Notes: generated from the letters alone by a model not told the origin. Shown: positions 19,276 to 32,708, counted from the first letter of the stretch. The stretch: 64,000 bases of DNA from Charina bottae (GCA_023362775.1 JALMGJ010000008.1:18078001-18142000); one strand, 5' to 3'. Made by a program: numbers and translations.

Positions 19276-21639
19276 ATTCTAAAGAGTGTTTCTTGTATAT
19301 CTTAAGACCCCAGTTTTACTCAGGAGATAAATCAGTATTTCATTGGAAGAACAGACTTAGAAATAGCTGAAATATTATTTTTGCAATTATATATAAGCTG
19401 TAAATGTATGTACAGGGAATATGGGACAAGTGTACCTCTCTATTACTGTAGATGAGGTGCTTTTTAAATGTTGATGCATTCACTGTAAACTCTTAAAAGC
19501 ATTTTTGAAAATGTTAATACAACAACAATTAAAAGATTCTATGCAATTAGGAACTTTCTTTATCAAAAGACAATGCATATCCAGGATTGGACCATGAGAT
19601 ATTGAGTGGCCTGGCCTATTTTATCCCCTGCGCAGTTAGCCATTGCATGGGGATGGAGCTTTATCATTACTCCAAAGATAAATTGGAGATAAAGACAAGG
19701 TGCACAAGTAAATTAAAAACCCATGAATACTGTCATTAAGATGGCAGAGTTTAGATTTGGATTGTCATGTGTGAATAGCACATAATTTTTATAATATAGA
19801 GAAAACCACTTTTTCAGCAGGCGGTATTACATGTTTTACCTCCAACTTACAAATGCCTTAAATTAATAAGAATTTTAAAAGCTTCTGATTTCATACTGTG
19901 AATATAAATATAAAATGAAAATTGCAGGTACCAACTTATATTCTTCTCTGTTTCATATCTAATGGAAATTTCTATCATTCCAAAGCTGGTTTGGACAAGG
20001 ATTTTGAATTCTGGATTTAATTTGAAAAAATAAATGTAAATCTAGTGAACTAATTTGTCTCAATCATTTTCTCAGCATGCTGGGCTTTGAAAAAAATTAA
20101 TACAAGATGGAAGTTTAATCTTTTCTCCATTTTGAAGTAGAGATGTAGCCATTTGGCCTTAGGTGCTCAGCTAAATGGGTATCCCTATTGGTCTTATGCC
20201 CAGATACTGGATGAAGGTTAATCAGTGGACTTAAATCCAGTCATTGTAAATCCTGTATAAACAACCTCCTTCTGTCAATTGAAACCATCTGTGAGCATCC
20301 ATTTCAGATGATTTATGGTTGTTCTTCATTTTTCTCTACAGACATTCCAAGGAATCAGAACCTGGAATGTAGATATAGTGCATCTTAACAAATGACAGTC
20401 AGCTAAATTTCAGTGAATATTGTGTGGCAGGAAAGAATGAGATGAAAAAGTACATTCACTAAAAATTTGGAATTATAATCAAGGAATTTTGGCATACTAC
20501 CAAAATTCTGTTCCCATCTGCACCAGATGATACAGATGCTAAGAATTCCATTTATCCACACCCAACCAATATGTCAAGGGTTTGTGGGGCTGCAGGAGGT
20601 CTCTTTTATCCAGGCTTCCCCGTGGCATGCTAAATCTTGATAGGATCTATGTAATTTCCCCTTCAGAAAATCTTTCTTTTTTAATACCTGAACTGGCATC
20701 TGCTCCATTTGTTCCACAGTTATTGCTGTCCTTGAAGTTCTTAGGTCTCTAAACGTGTCTAACTGGGTAGAATCTTCATGGAAAGTAAATTATTGTTGAA
20801 AGATGTAAATATTTTTTACATCTTTATCTAATAGTTTGGGAAAGAGACAGCAATTAATTTGCAGAGGAATGGCACATCATGTTTGGAAAATTCAAGTTTT
20901 GGAAAAGTTACAGATTTCTCTTCATGAAACTGAACATCCCAAAGTATTGTGAAAATTGCTCAAGCTCACAGATTAATTTTATTTACAAATTCTGGTAAAA
21001 CTACAATTTTTCTTAAATAAATTCATTGATTATATTCTTCTAAAGTGAAATTTGGTGAAAACTCATGTCAGGCTTGAGATGAAAACTCATGTCATGCTTT
21101 AGTCCATTATTGTGTCCAGGGATCAGGTCTAAAAGAGAAGGAATATTTGTTCTTTACATAATTAAATATTTTAAGATTTCATTATGGATTTTTCCCAGTA
21201 TTATATCCTGACTACTATCCATTTATGATTATGTGTATGAATATATGTCTCTGTGTTAAGGATACACATCCTTTGAAAGGTGCTTTGGGACACAAGGAAC
21301 AACATACAAAATGTCTCTTTTTAAATCCTGAAAGCAACCATATTTGTGTTCCAGGCTTCTGCATTTGTTTTAAAGCTGCTGTGGCTGTCTACACATGGTT
21401 GTGCATCCACAATAATTTTGCTTCATAACAAAGGAAAAATTATGCATTTATTTGCATGTTGAGTTAGCTTGGAGCAGCTTCCAACCTGCCATATAAGCCT
21501 AGAAAAAGACTTGGCTGCTTTAAAGATTTGAAAAGAGGTGCTGCTCTCATGCCTTCTGAACCATCTTTTTAGAAGGATTTGTACTGTCCTGGTGTGTATA
21601 TATGTGTATACAGTATTAAACTTTCTAGCTTGTTTGTTG
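19276..21639. other. AT-rich sequence, nothing recognised
   Basis: About 2.4 kb without supported ORFs, tandem arrays or recognised repeats. Confidence 0.5.
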
Positions 21640-21713
21640 GTGTCAACCATATTAAGCTATATATACTATTAATGTCAGTGTAAGGCAGCTTTCTATGTTT
21701 CTATGTTCCTATA
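21640..21713 (+). mobile_element. Possible CR1-type 3' tail
   Basis: AAGGCAGCTTTCTATGTTTC and TATGTTCCTAT form an 8-base tandem (TTCTATGT) like the ATTCTATG-type tails of CR1 LINEs. Only the tail is visible. Confidence 0.35.
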
Positions 21714-22302
21714 TCAGTTGTACATTTAGAGCTCTGTTCATACACACCTTCAGAATATTCACTATAATTGTGAACACTTTTAAAAAAATGAGGTTTCTGT
21801 CTGTTAGCTCTCCAAACATATGGCAAGATATGCATAAATGCTAAATAGCCATCTGCTTCCACGGATGTCTTCTTTAGCTGATGTTGTGCCATAAAACTGC
21901 CTGATTATTACAGCAACAGAGTTGAAGAAGTGCATTCATTGATTTTTAACAATTGGCAAATCAATGAAAACCATTAAGTTCTGAAAATTATAGGCATAAC
22001 ACATGTTTCCAATGTTAATATTGTTTCTTTTTAGCCCTTCATCATCCACATATGCATGTTTTAAAATTCAAACTGGTATCATTGGATTTTAATCCCCCAA
22101 AGTCCCTTCTATGATCATACACAAGATTTTTCTTTCATTGTGGAGCTTAACAGTTTCAGTCTTGCAATTTAGAACTGATACTTGACTGTGGTGAACATGG
22201 GATATCAAACATTTCTGGACAAACATTAAACTTTATATTCTGTAGGATTTACACAGTAAGCTTTCTAATCATTCCTATAATGCTTTCCAAAACTGTATTA
22301 TC

Positions 22303-22505
22303 ATGGAATCATGGAGTTAGAAAGGGCATTTAGGACATCAAGTCAACCCCCTGCTCATTATGGGATTAAAATAAATTAAAGTAGTGTATGTTTGGCAGAT
22401 GGCTATCTAGTCTCCACTTGAAGACATCCAGTGAACACAAGCCCACTACTTCTCTGTGTAATTACATTCACTATCAAATTCCTCTTGCTGTTTCTTTTTC
22501 CCTAG
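22303..22505 (-). mobile_element. CR1 LINE 3' end, antisense
   Basis: The plus strand reads TCATGGAATCATGGAGTTAG, then AGTCAACCCCCTGC and CCAGTGAACACAAGCCCACT. This is the reverse complement of a CR1 3' UTR, whose terminus is the tandem octamer of ATTCTATG type. 5'-truncated and diverged. Confidence 0.75.
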
Positions 22506-23908
22506 CACTCCATTGGAAGTGCCTTGCTGTAACATAAATTCATGATTCAAAATTGAATTATGACGTGGTATGGATATGATCAAAGTAGGGATGGCTTTCA
22601 AGCATATAAATTAAACAGCTTTTCTCCCCCCAAAAGTAATAACCACACCATAACAATACGTTAATTGTCTATAAAAATGAGATGTTATGATTCTGTGCTA
22701 TGTAAATGAAACAAACAAATCTTACAAGTACTTCTTATCTCTAATGATCCTGGGTAAACAAACAAACAAACAAACACTTCCACTTTCATAGTTTTTATAG
22801 ATCCCACACAGAGAATGCCTCATACATCTTTTTCAGTTCTTTAAGAAACTATCAAAAGTACAATCTACCTACATATTGATCTCTATGTATATATATACAG
22901 TACATGCATATTTACATATAGATCTACTGCATCTCTCTATTTAAAAATCTGGATGTACATAGTTTCAGGCCTTAACGTCTCCAGACACAGCTAACAAAGA
23001 AAAATTCAAAAGAATTGTTTAATAACCTACCTGAAAGTACACTTACAATGACTTGTTTTTATTTATATTCCTCTCTATTTGGAATAAGGAATTTAATTAG
23101 CAAAAGTACAAACATTATCATCAGCAACTGTCTCCTGACTTTTTCAGAAACTCTTCTACCAAAGTAGTGCAGTGCCACTCCTACGTTTTCCTTTCCAGCC
23201 AGCATCAATCAGGTATACCTTTGAGAAGAAGAGAGAGATGAAATAACAGACATCCTGATTTCAGAGCCAAAAATAGCTGATCTCTTTTCAAACAGGATGG
23301 ACAAGCATTCCTATTCATCATTAGAGGCAGAGTAATCCATATGCATGTGCACGCACAGTGGATTAGAGGCTCTATTCTCATACGTTTAGTGCTGGTGGCA
23401 AGCTGGAACAGACTGCTTCCACCTCCTTGATATTTATTATGTGTCTTCATCGCCTAATTCAGGATTTGCTTCTTTCTTTTGGAAACAACTCAGAAGGTTC
23501 TTACTTTCTTCAATGAGCATTGATCCAAAATATTATGAATACTCCATTTCCAGCAGCAACTTTGCAACACCAGTAGCACCAACTTGTGCTAGCAAGTAAA
23601 TGACCTTGTGCTCACAACTCACATTTATATATTTATACATTTTCACAGAGAATGTTACAGAAGTGTAAGCTTGAACAAAGAGGATGTGATATTTGCCCAT
23701 TATGTTCCTGCAACTTACTATCTTTTGCTATATGCTTGAGGTTTCTTTCATATATATTTTATATTCCTAAGCAGTACTCTCAAGTTTGTATCTGTTGCTG
23801 GATAGTTCCAGCCTCCCAAGCTGTAATTGATCATTGCAGGAGTTTCATATATTACCATGGTGTTTCATTTTAATACAATATTACTGAAGTCAAGACTATC
23901 CATGAAAC
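22506..23908. other. AT-rich sequence, nothing recognised
   Basis: Contains a short (AAAC)n run near 22757-22773 and ORFs up to ~81 codons without recognisable motifs. Confidence 0.5.
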
Positions 23909-23916
23909 CCATAAAT

Positions 23917-24255
23917 CAGTGCTTTCCAAACTGCCGCCATTGGCGAGACAGCAACGGCGGCAGCGGTAGCGGCGCAGGGGCGCATGTGGGGATGGGGGGG
24001 TGCATGGCGGCGGCACGGGTGTGTGTGTGCGGCAGTGGCGGCATGCATGGTGGCGGCCTCCGCTAAAATGTGGAAGCGCTGATGGCACACCACTGCTGTC
24101 GTTGCTGCCGCCGCCGTGCGCAGCACCACCACTATGCGCACCCCCGCGCTGCCGCCGTGCACGCCCCCGCCACAGCTTCTGGGTTGTGTTGTGACACACT
24201 AAACTGTGTGTTGCGACACACTAAAGTGTTGCAACACACAGTTTGGAAAGCTATG
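23917..24255. mobile_element. hAT-type MITE 1 (339 bp, GC-rich interior)
   Basis: The terminal inverted repeats are CAGTGCTTTCCAAACTG and CAGTTTGGAAAGCTATG, flanked by the perfect 8-bp TSD CCATAAAT (23909-23916 and 24256-24263). A CAG...CTG-type end with an 8-bp TSD is the hAT hallmark. The interior is strongly GC-rich (GGCGGC, GCCGCC runs) and gives overlapping Ala/His-rich ORFs on both strands, which are not genes. No transposase. The right end holds CGACACACTAA repeats shared with the copy at 52153-52442. Confidence 0.9.
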
Positions 24256-24785
24256 CCATAAATGTTTGATATCAAGGTAAAATTACTGATATTCTAATAA
24301 ATACTCATTATATGCATTCAGTATAAATTTAATCATTGCAGCTCTCAATAATGACATTCTGCATAATTGTGAGTTCAGAAAGGTTTGTACATTTTATAGG
24401 TTTCCATGCAAATGAGAAAAAACCTTGGCAGGTAGCCAGGACTTTCTTGTTATGGAGTAACAAAAGTGAGGCTAATCCAGGACAATTGGCGGGTGGGTGG
24501 GAGGTTGGATTACCTTCTTTTGTTAGTTGACTTTACTTTTTTAAACATGGAAATATTCAGGGTGGGGGAGGCAGGATAAAACCTCATTCATATATTTTGG
24601 TGAAGTATTTACTGAACTGAATAGGACTGAGTTGCTAGTAGGGAAATATCAGCCAGAAATATAATGACCTGTGACACTATACCACCTATAACATTCCTGA
24701 TAATTAAAAATGGCTTAAATATCATGAGATCTTGGTATTGTTTGCATTCTCACATTATATCTCATGAGATGTTTGGAGAGGGAGA

Positions 24786-24868
24786 TAGATGATGATAGAT
24801 GATAGATGATAGATGATAGATGATAGATGATAGATGATAGACAGACAGACAGACAGACAGACGATAGG
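24786..24868. repeat. (GATAGAT)n then (GACA)n array
   Basis: Seven-base GATAGAT units (24786-24840) pass into a (GACA)n run (24840-24862). Same GATA-to-GACA order as at 41325-41400. Confidence 0.93.
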
Positions 24869-24934
24869 GAGAGAGAGGGACAGAGAGATTGTGTTGTTAT
24901 GTCAACGCTCATTCCTGGTGACACAGAAACAAGT

Positions 24935-25066
24935 TTTAGAAGTAGCTTGCCAGCCCTATCTCACTAGGGCCAAGAGAGACAGTAACTAATCCAAGGCAGA
25001 ACTAGAACTAATTATATCCCTGCTTCTAATCCATCACTTTAACCACTAGACCAAACTGGCTCTTTT
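24935..25066 (-). mobile_element. tRNA-derived SINE head, antisense
   Basis: The reverse complement reads GAGCCAGTTTGGTCTAGTGG, TTAAAG, then the B-box-like AGTTCTAGTTCTGCC. It is the same family as 25577-25852; the 3' body is diverged or missing. Confidence 0.75.
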
Positions 25067-25576
25067 TCTGTATTCAATTTTTATTTTGTGGAGCTTATGA
25101 CAGGATATGAAATAAAATGGTGGGCCTGCCTTTAGAAAATGTTGCCTGCTGAATTACTGTTAGTTTCTTCTTTGGATGCAGGCAGGGAAGAATGCCATTT
25201 TTGGTTATTTATATGTCATCACTGAAAAAGTTTTGCCTTTGCCTATTGTCATGAGACTTGAATGTCTCCATGTAGAAAATTTGCATGGAAAAATAAAGCA
25301 CTTATGTTCTAGACAAGTACTCTACTACAGACCAATATAATTTGGATTTAAACATTACATATGTTATAAAACTGACATTAAAACAAGAAAACAGTGGACA
25401 AAAAGGCTGGAAATTTGCATCAGGCAAGACAAAATATGTACATTTGATTAGTATGATTGAAAATCCTCTTTGCTGCCCCCTTGCTGAAAAAAAATCAATT
25501 CAAACTTTGTCAAGTAGTTTATGTTAGCATCCACTTCTGTAAATTATTTATAGTACAAATGTGGGATAATAATTAT

Positions 25577-25577
25577 T

Positions 25578-25620
<43 letters not shown>

Positions 25621-25852
25621 TTTTCTATCCCACCTTTATTATTTTTATAAATAACTCAAGGCGGTGAACATACCAAATACTCCTTCCTCCTCCTATTTTC
25701 CCCACAACAACAACCCTGTGAGGTGGGTTGGGCTGAGAGAGAGTGACTGGCCCAAGGTCACCCAGCCGGCTTTCATGCCTATGGCGGGACTAGAACTCTC
25801 AGTCTCCTGGTTTCTAGCCCGTTGCCTTAACCACTAGACCAAACTGGCTCAA
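25577..25852 (-). mobile_element. tRNA-derived SINE, complete, antisense
   Basis: Minus strand: GAGCCAGTTTGGTCTAGTGG (A-box region), GAGTTCTAGTCCCGCC (B-box region), AGCCGGCTGGGTGACCTTGG, CACCTCACAGGGTTGTTGTT, GGCGGTG-type pairing, CCGCCTTGAGTTATT, AATAAAGGTGGGATAG and an (AAAT)n tail (25577-25622 on plus). All parts of the family are present, making this the reference copy for the partial ones at 7650, 24935 and 35736. Confidence 0.85.
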
Positions 25853-25859
25853 AAAATTA

Positions 25860-26755
25860 GACCAAAATTATTTTGGCTACACCATCAATATTTCTCAGTG
25901 CCTATATATTGCTGAATGATTAATGCTCCAGATTACTTACTTTCATTCATATTTTCAGAAGGCTATGTAAATTGCTTTTGAGCATATGATTCATTGAAAG
26001 GTGGGTAACAATTCTGCTTCTAGATTTCCTAAGGAGTTCCTGTTCAGTTTCAGTATGGCAGAACTCCTGATTACTGTAACAATTTGCCACAATACAAGTT
26101 TTGCTTACAATTCTTCAAAAAATAGAAGATGAGTTTCCATTCAGTACTCATGATATATGGGCTCCATGTAATTTATATTGAAGCCTATCCAGCACAAAGC
26201 AATTGTTTGGCTTAGTAATGTTCAAGCATTTTTCTCAGGCTCTAGAAGTCTATTCATGGACAGTGAACAGAAGAACAAGTAAAAGAATGCTCCAAACTGG
26301 AAATGATTGCAGCAAATTTACTATAATTGTCTAATTTTTCTCATATGGAAAGTATTTTATTTTCAGAATTAACTAATGTGGACTGTAACAGTTTTTTTAT
26401 CATGTCTATGCCATGAGTGTCTGACTTATTTTTTATTGAATGTTAACTTTTATTATTCATTATATGGAAAATTGCCATTTAGGCATTTCTCATTGTCCAG
26501 ATAGATTATATTTTCCATAACGCTTGTACTTCAGAACATGGATGTTCCCATGTTTGGTTTGTGTACAATTATATTTTAAAAATAACTATAGTGGAACGAA
26601 CAAACAAAACTATATATTGAGCATTGTCTTACTAGCATGTGATTTACATGCAATTGCTCAGTAGTTTCAGCATTCTTTAGCACTATATTAGCACTTTTTC
26701 TGTATTGGAATACAAATTGTTTTTTGCCATTCCCTTGGCTACTGTTGTTTCAATG
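25860..26755. other. AT-rich sequence, nothing recognised
   Basis: No supported ORF or repeat. Confidence 0.5.
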
Positions 26756-26758
26756 CCT

Positions 26759-26799
26759 ATGTTTCCTAGACTGTGAATTATGTACAGTCTAGGAAACAT
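26759..26799. repeat. Perfect 16-bp hairpin
   Basis: ATGTTTCCTAGACTGT (26759-26774) and ACAGTCTAGGAAACAT (26784-26799) are exact reverse complements around a 9-base loop. No U-run follows and no RNA family is recognised. Confidence 0.85.
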
Positions 26800-26889
26800 T
26801 TTAGCAATATAGATATACAGTAGATATAAATAAAATGCCTTAATATCTACAAATTTCTTAATGTGATTTGTGTTTTCCTTTCTTATTTG

Positions 26890-26936
26890 ATTGTGAGGGA
26901 GATGGGTGGGATATAAATGTGACAAATAAATAAATT
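26890..26936 (+). mobile_element. LINE 3' tail remnant
   Basis: GTGAGGGAGATGGGTGGGAT followed by ATAAAT and AATAAATAAAT matches the last ~45 bases of the L2-like family. The upstream half of the terminal hairpin is gone. Confidence 0.55.
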
Positions 26937-27012
26937 GTTCCTAGCTGACTTTGGTCTGTCTCTTCCCTTTACTTTTCCTCCTAGGATGAGGTACTTTGTA
27001 ACTTTTAGGCGC

Positions 27013-27040
<28 letters not shown>
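27013..27040. repeat. (TG)14 microsatellite
   Basis: Uninterrupted dinucleotide run. Confidence 0.97.
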
Positions 27041-27044
<4 letters not shown>

Positions 27045-29070
27045 TTCTATCTCAGGAAACATTCTCTCAAATGTTTCAAATAACTTTTAATTTTGTATAC
27101 CTTGTAGTGTCTGTCTCCTCACCAATTTCTTTGTTACCTCAGAATTATTTAGGATAAGCTCACCTTAAAAAGTCCAGGATGAACTTTCATAAATCAGCCT
27201 TTTAATTGCATTATTCAAGCATATACGGTATTTTTTCTATCTAAATTCTAATAAAGATTTGAAATTTGATTCTTCAGGAAAAAGATCAGAAAATGAAGAA
27301 TACAGTCCATTTGATGATGGTAATCCTCTAGACTTCTGCATCTTTTCTAGCCAAGTTCCACTAATTATCAAAAGTTTCAAATGATACACTGGTTTTTATT
27401 TCTCACTTATAGTTAACAAATATCATCTAATTATGATATCCATGTTTCCAAAATATCCAACAGATGTCTAGCCAACAGCAAAGATGATTAAAGGTTCATG
27501 TGCTTATAAAGAATGATTCTGCTGAAAATATGAAAGAGGAGCCTACAATGCCTAAGCCTTTTGAGCCAGCATTATTAGAAAGGTTTACTGTTGGATCAAG
27601 TATTGGAAAAATATAATCCTGTGCTGCTGCACATTTGCTCAGTTTGGAAAGTATACTTAGGAGTTACATGCTCATTATATATAAAGTATTCATGAAGTTA
27701 CTACTCATAATGTTGTTGCTTGTATGTCTTAATTCATATATTTTTACCCTCAGGGTTCAAAGGATTAATGTAGAGTTGCTTATTCATAATTATAAGTGGG
27801 CCTGTCATATCTGCTAGCATGCACCTTCATGGTGAGTTCACAGGAAAAGCCAATGTTGGTCCTGGTTAGCTGCATGAAGATCAGACTTCCAAATAAATAA
27901 AAAGTCACATATTTAAATACAGAAATCATGTTAATGTTTTTGTTTTGAAGGAGTAGAGGTAGTAACTAATCATAGAAGTATCATTTTAAAATAGCCTACT
28001 ATCTTGTTGTAGCACTTCCTTATTAACATGTATAACTCTCTCACTTTAGCACTGGTTGAAAGGTTCACAAAATTGTTGTTTCCTTGCTTTGGATGAAAAA
28101 AAGAATTACATTTAAACTTTATAGATTTCAGCAGTCAGACTCAAAACGCCTTTTAAAAATCCAGTACCCACAAATATTAAAATTCCTACATCTATAACCA
28201 CTTATACCATATAGACTTATCAAAAATTATGGCCATATTATTGCTTGTAATTTCACTGGCAATAATATATTATTCCTGGGCAGGGAAGATAATTAAAACG
28301 TATCTTCATTCAAGAGGATTGCATTCTAGTAAAATTATAGTAAATTAGTAAAATGTATGGAAAACTATTATTTAGAACAGTATAATGAAGACTTTTACTA
28401 GTAATCAAGCATAAGCCACATACACAAATGTCAGCTAATGCATATATTTGATCAACTTTAACTTATCACAGAGAGGATTTAACTGATGTCAAAAGAATAT
28501 TCTTCAAACCAAGAATGTATTTCAAAAGTAATTACTAAAATTATCTCCCTGGGTACCCTGCAGACATGTGTTTATACTATTTTCCTTCTGTTTAAATGTG
28601 AACAGATAACATTTTTGTACTCTTGAGTTCTTCCTAATGCCACTGACACTATTTTAAATTTTAAAATGCTGGTGAAGAACATACAGTACAGTATGCTACT
28701 TATGTCTGAATTATGGATATTGATAGCTAAGTCCCCTAGATTTTTTTTTAAGAAGCTGTGATAAACTGCTCTAAACAAAAAAAAGTAAATAAATTTGAGA
28801 CAGAAAAAACTCATTAAATTTGCCCAGCCTAAACTGGGGTTGTGTGAGCCACTGATTTTTACCGTTATTATCCTGGAGATGGTAAAGCTTGCTGATAAGG
28901 TTTATAATCCCCAGCTGCAACAGGAAGGCAGCCACTTGCAGTTAAGGATTGCAAGCTTTATATACAAAAACAACTTTGTGTAGTGAAGAATTGATTCTTC
29001 TTTGTTGGCTCAATCTTCTTGACATAAAGCCCCATATTACAGATAGAAAAATAAAAGCATAAAGCATAAA
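27045..29070. other. AT-rich sequence, nothing recognised
   Basis: About 2 kb with only short ORFs (60-80 codons) that show no family motif. Confidence 0.5.
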
Positions 29071-29074
29071 TCTT

Positions 29075-29215
29075 ATGATATTTAAGGTGCTGGTTACCAC
29101 CTATAAAGGTCTACATGACAGAGGACCAGGCTATTTGTGGGACAGCTTGCCCCTATTATTTTCTCCAGCCCCATTTCCTCTAGCAGGGAGGGCATGTGAG
29201 ATGGACAGCTCTATA

Positions 29216-29254
<39 letters not shown>

Positions 29255-29270
29255 TAAATAAATCTCCTGT
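29075..29270 (+). mobile_element. L2-like LINE fragment, internally deleted, with (AATC)n tail
   Basis: The frame reads FKVLVTTYKGLHDRGPGYLWD, matching the FKALHGMGPGYLRD region of the LINE C-terminal domain, then jumps to the end of the 3' UTR (GAGATGGACAGCTCTATAAA) and an (AATC)n run (29214-29252) with a short (AAAT)n end. Most of the C-terminus and 3' UTR is deleted. Confidence 0.78.
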
Positions 29271-29279
29271 TCCAGAGCA

Positions 29280-32055
29280 ATTTTGTATCTTGCAGATTTT
29301 TAGCTGGTTAGGTGATACTGAACATGGTATCCTAGAACATTCAAGTTTTCTTTGTGTCAGGACTGAATATCACACAAACTCATTATTTACTTAGCGATCA
29401 AGTTTCATAACCTTATCAGACTTCTTTTTTTCCCCTTAACAGTAGTCCTTTAGGTACTATATGATAAACTATTTTAAAACTTGAATGAAGTTTCAAAAAT
29501 ATCATGTATCATGTGCATGAGTGTGCATGGATGTTGCTATGACCTCAAATGGACATGTACAACCTCTTTTATGTGATTACATTAGTTTAATGCATTCCAA
29601 CCAGGGAACTGAAGTCAATGGAAATATTAAAACTAATGCATGCATTCATACATATTGTTTGGCAGTCAGTATGTGAAGAGGCGTATTTTTGTATGAACTT
29701 AAACAATTAGTTCTTACTTACTTACTTATAGGTTGAACTTATTTTCCCTTACAGTGATACCAAGTCTGAAATATAACTAAATATATTATATATTGCTATA
29801 ATAATTCCTTCAGGTTTCACTTATAGTTGTTCTTGTATAATATCTGGTATAGATTTATGGTGCAGTTAAATGTTTCCCCCCCCTCTTCACTAGGCTCATT
29901 TTATTGATTATGCATGTGTTTCATAATAGTAATGAGGGATAATTAGAAAGCCACTATTGTCTATAATAGCTTTTGGATAAGGTTGAAAACAATAGGATGA
30001 GAGGAAATGGGGTATGAGATGCAAAGAAGTAAATCGAATGAACAAACAGTATCATGCAGTCTTAGAGAGATTAATATGTCTGTAGCAAATGGAAAGCAGT
30101 CCTATTAGCCCAAATATGCAGCATATGAGCATTTAAGACATTTCATGCAGCAACATCTGTATTCAGTCAAATTGCATCCAAACTGGATCATAACATAACA
30201 ACCAGATTGCGTATTTTGCATTCACATTGTTTCCATGCTTGATAAGTTTATCATGTCTAGAATACGCAAGAGTATGCCAGTCTGAATTCTTAATATGCCT
30301 CATCATCTTTATTTATTGTGGCAATTGGAAAGTCAAGCATTAAGCTGTTTGCCCATTAAACCCATTGAAGCAGGATAACACACTGTTTATTAAAAAAATG
30401 CTTGGTTTAAGCCTAATTTCCAAAACTGAAACAAAACCCTACCATTGTGTGACATGGTAATTCCAAGTAACACTTAAAAGATCATAAGAAATACTTCCTA
30501 CAACAGCTCATGGCTACTAGAAAATCAGACATGTTAAAAAAATGTGTGTAAAAAGGAGCACTGCAGGATAAAATGAAATTACTTAATACATAAGCAAAGT
30601 AAGAGAGCAATCACTCTAGTTCCTCTGTGGATTTTAGAGGTGGGGTGATATTGAATGCGAGACATATTTTGTTTATTGGTAGCAATTCTTTTACATCCTT
30701 AATCATGTGTCAACTGAATCTGCCCAACTGGGTACTGGCCTCACCAAAGTTAGTTATATTGCTTATTGTACAGGATATCACACAGTTTTGCAAGTTGCAT
30801 ATAAATGGGAGTTTATCATAGAATTAGCATGAGTTTCAACTTTCATTACTTAAAGTCTATTAGTTAACACTTTTATTTTGTCTCCCATCAACATGGCCTT
30901 TGAAATGGCTATAGAAATATTTGAAGAGGTATGATTAATTTTACAGGGTGAGTCCCTGCTCATGCTAAAATGACATTCACATCTGTTGAAAATATTTCAT
31001 CTTCTGGTGGAATACCCAATCTTGGATTCAAAAATCCAAATTTATTGCAAAATGCAACAAAGAGTTTTCTATGTTGTTTTGCTATACCTAGCAGATTGCT
31101 GGATTTTTGCAGCCCAGACACGATAGCCTATTTAGAATATATAGATTTAGAATCAATAGATTTTGAATATATAGAAAATATCAAGTATTTTAATCAAGAC
31201 AGAGAAATACGGAGCTATTTTGCTGTTCTGGACAAATTATTCATGAATTATTCATGGCACAAACTGGCAGCTTCTGCTATTAGCCTGATAGTAGATCAAT
31301 GGCTAGTGATTTCCAGGATTTTTCCTGGGAAAAGGCTACCTGTCATGAGATAATACAATGGCTTCAACTACTATATACTAGAATCCAGATATTAAGGAAG
31401 GTTTTTCATTCACTGAAATCTGGAGAACCAAAGATTTTCCATATGTAGCTAAAACATTGCTAGGAAAATGAGTAAAGAAATGTGATCTAGTTAAAGTAAT
31501 CCAGGACACATGACCTGTTTCAGCTCAAAATGTCATGCAAACATGGAAGAATTATTTTTCTACAAATTTAAATTATATTTTTCCAGTATTAGTAGTAACG
31601 TTCCTGTCTGAAGATGGTAACTGCCATTTTTAGTCCCAAAAATGTCCTGCCTTCAATGCTGACCTGGGCAGAAGTAAGGGAATTCTACCCAGTGAGAGCC
31701 AATGCCCTGCTCGTAGATATGGAAATTTTGCCATCAGTGAAACCTCTCCTTCAAATTCATTATTTGTAAATGAAGTGTTAACATTTTCCCCCTTTAGTTC
31801 AAATTACTCACATTTTAGAAAAAAATGAAAAGGATTCTGAGATATATGTGAGCTGTGTGAAATGTTCAAATCCAATTATAAATAAAGGACATGGTTAATT
31901 TTGTTAAATTCAGCCATTCTGCCAGTATGATATGCATGTTAGCAACCTTGTCATTGAGTCTATTTAGTTTTTTTCATTCCTTTGTGAAAATTTAAGTGTT
32001 ATTTTCACACACATCTTCATAGAAGTATGTGCATACTGAAATCCTTGTTGGATGG
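29280..32055. other. AT-rich sequence, no gene supported
   Basis: A 127-codon ORF (30970-31353) is the longest open frame here; it has no recognisable motif, no initiation context and ordinary AT-rich composition, so I do not call it. No repeats recognised. Confidence 0.5.
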
Positions 32056-32379
32056 CATTTTTTTTATTCAATATATTTTTATTGCTAGAATAATGAAATA
32101 CAAATTAAAAAGGTCTGCATTGGACAGTAGCAATTGAATGACACAAAAAAAGAAACAACTACTAAGCATAAATAAGATCTACAGTAAATAAAAATAGTAG
32201 GGGAAAACTTTCTAATAACACATTTTCCCATTGCTTTCCATTTATTTCCCCAACTTCTGAACAAAACCTAGATATTTATACTTTATATTAAAGATTATTG
32301 GTAGTATCTATTTAAATCCTTTCATCTATTATTTTTGATTGGTCTCATAACTTACTTCCTAAGACCAATATTCCAAATG

Positions 32380-32646
32380 TCTAAATTTACCCTGCCGTGC
32401 AATGTATAGTATATATGGGAACCATTCTGGTTTACATTTGGTTAGACTTCGATTATGGATATTTACTGTCAGTTTTGCTGTTTTATTTTCTAATTTTGGT
32501 TCCTTTTTTCCAATGTTGTGCCAAATTTGTTATTGCAGCTGTTAGCATATACTGTATCTTAGTAAATTATGATATTTTTATATATGGAATTATACCTAAT
32601 ATGATTTCTTGCAGTTTCAGTTCAAATTTTATTTTTAGGATTTTCT
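32380..32646 (-). pseudogene. L1 ORF2 C-terminal region, downstream piece
   Basis: Resumes after the insertion with IQKILKIKFEL, LQEIILGIIP and MLTAAITNLAQHWKK, the last residues expected of an L1 ORF2 (the ...LLLGI... and LTAARxxxAQHWK patterns). Stops follow. The 3' UTR occupies 32060-32380. Confidence 0.65.
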
Positions 32647-32653
32647 GAATATT

Positions 32654-32708
<55 letters not shown>

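Noticed and set aside
23827..24261. Several overlapping ORFs up to 109 codons on both strands, Ala/His/Arg-rich
   Set aside because: They lie within the GC-rich hAT MITE, whose ends and TSD explain the whole stretch; open frames on both strands follow from low AT content.
24786..24868. Regular short repeats that might be read as a CRISPR-like array
   Set aside because: Units are 4 to 7 bases with no spacers; this is a eukaryotic simple repeat.
30970..31353. 127-codon plus-strand ORF
   Set aside because: No recognisable domain, no splice or initiation context, and composition like the flanks. Expected by chance in 64 kb.
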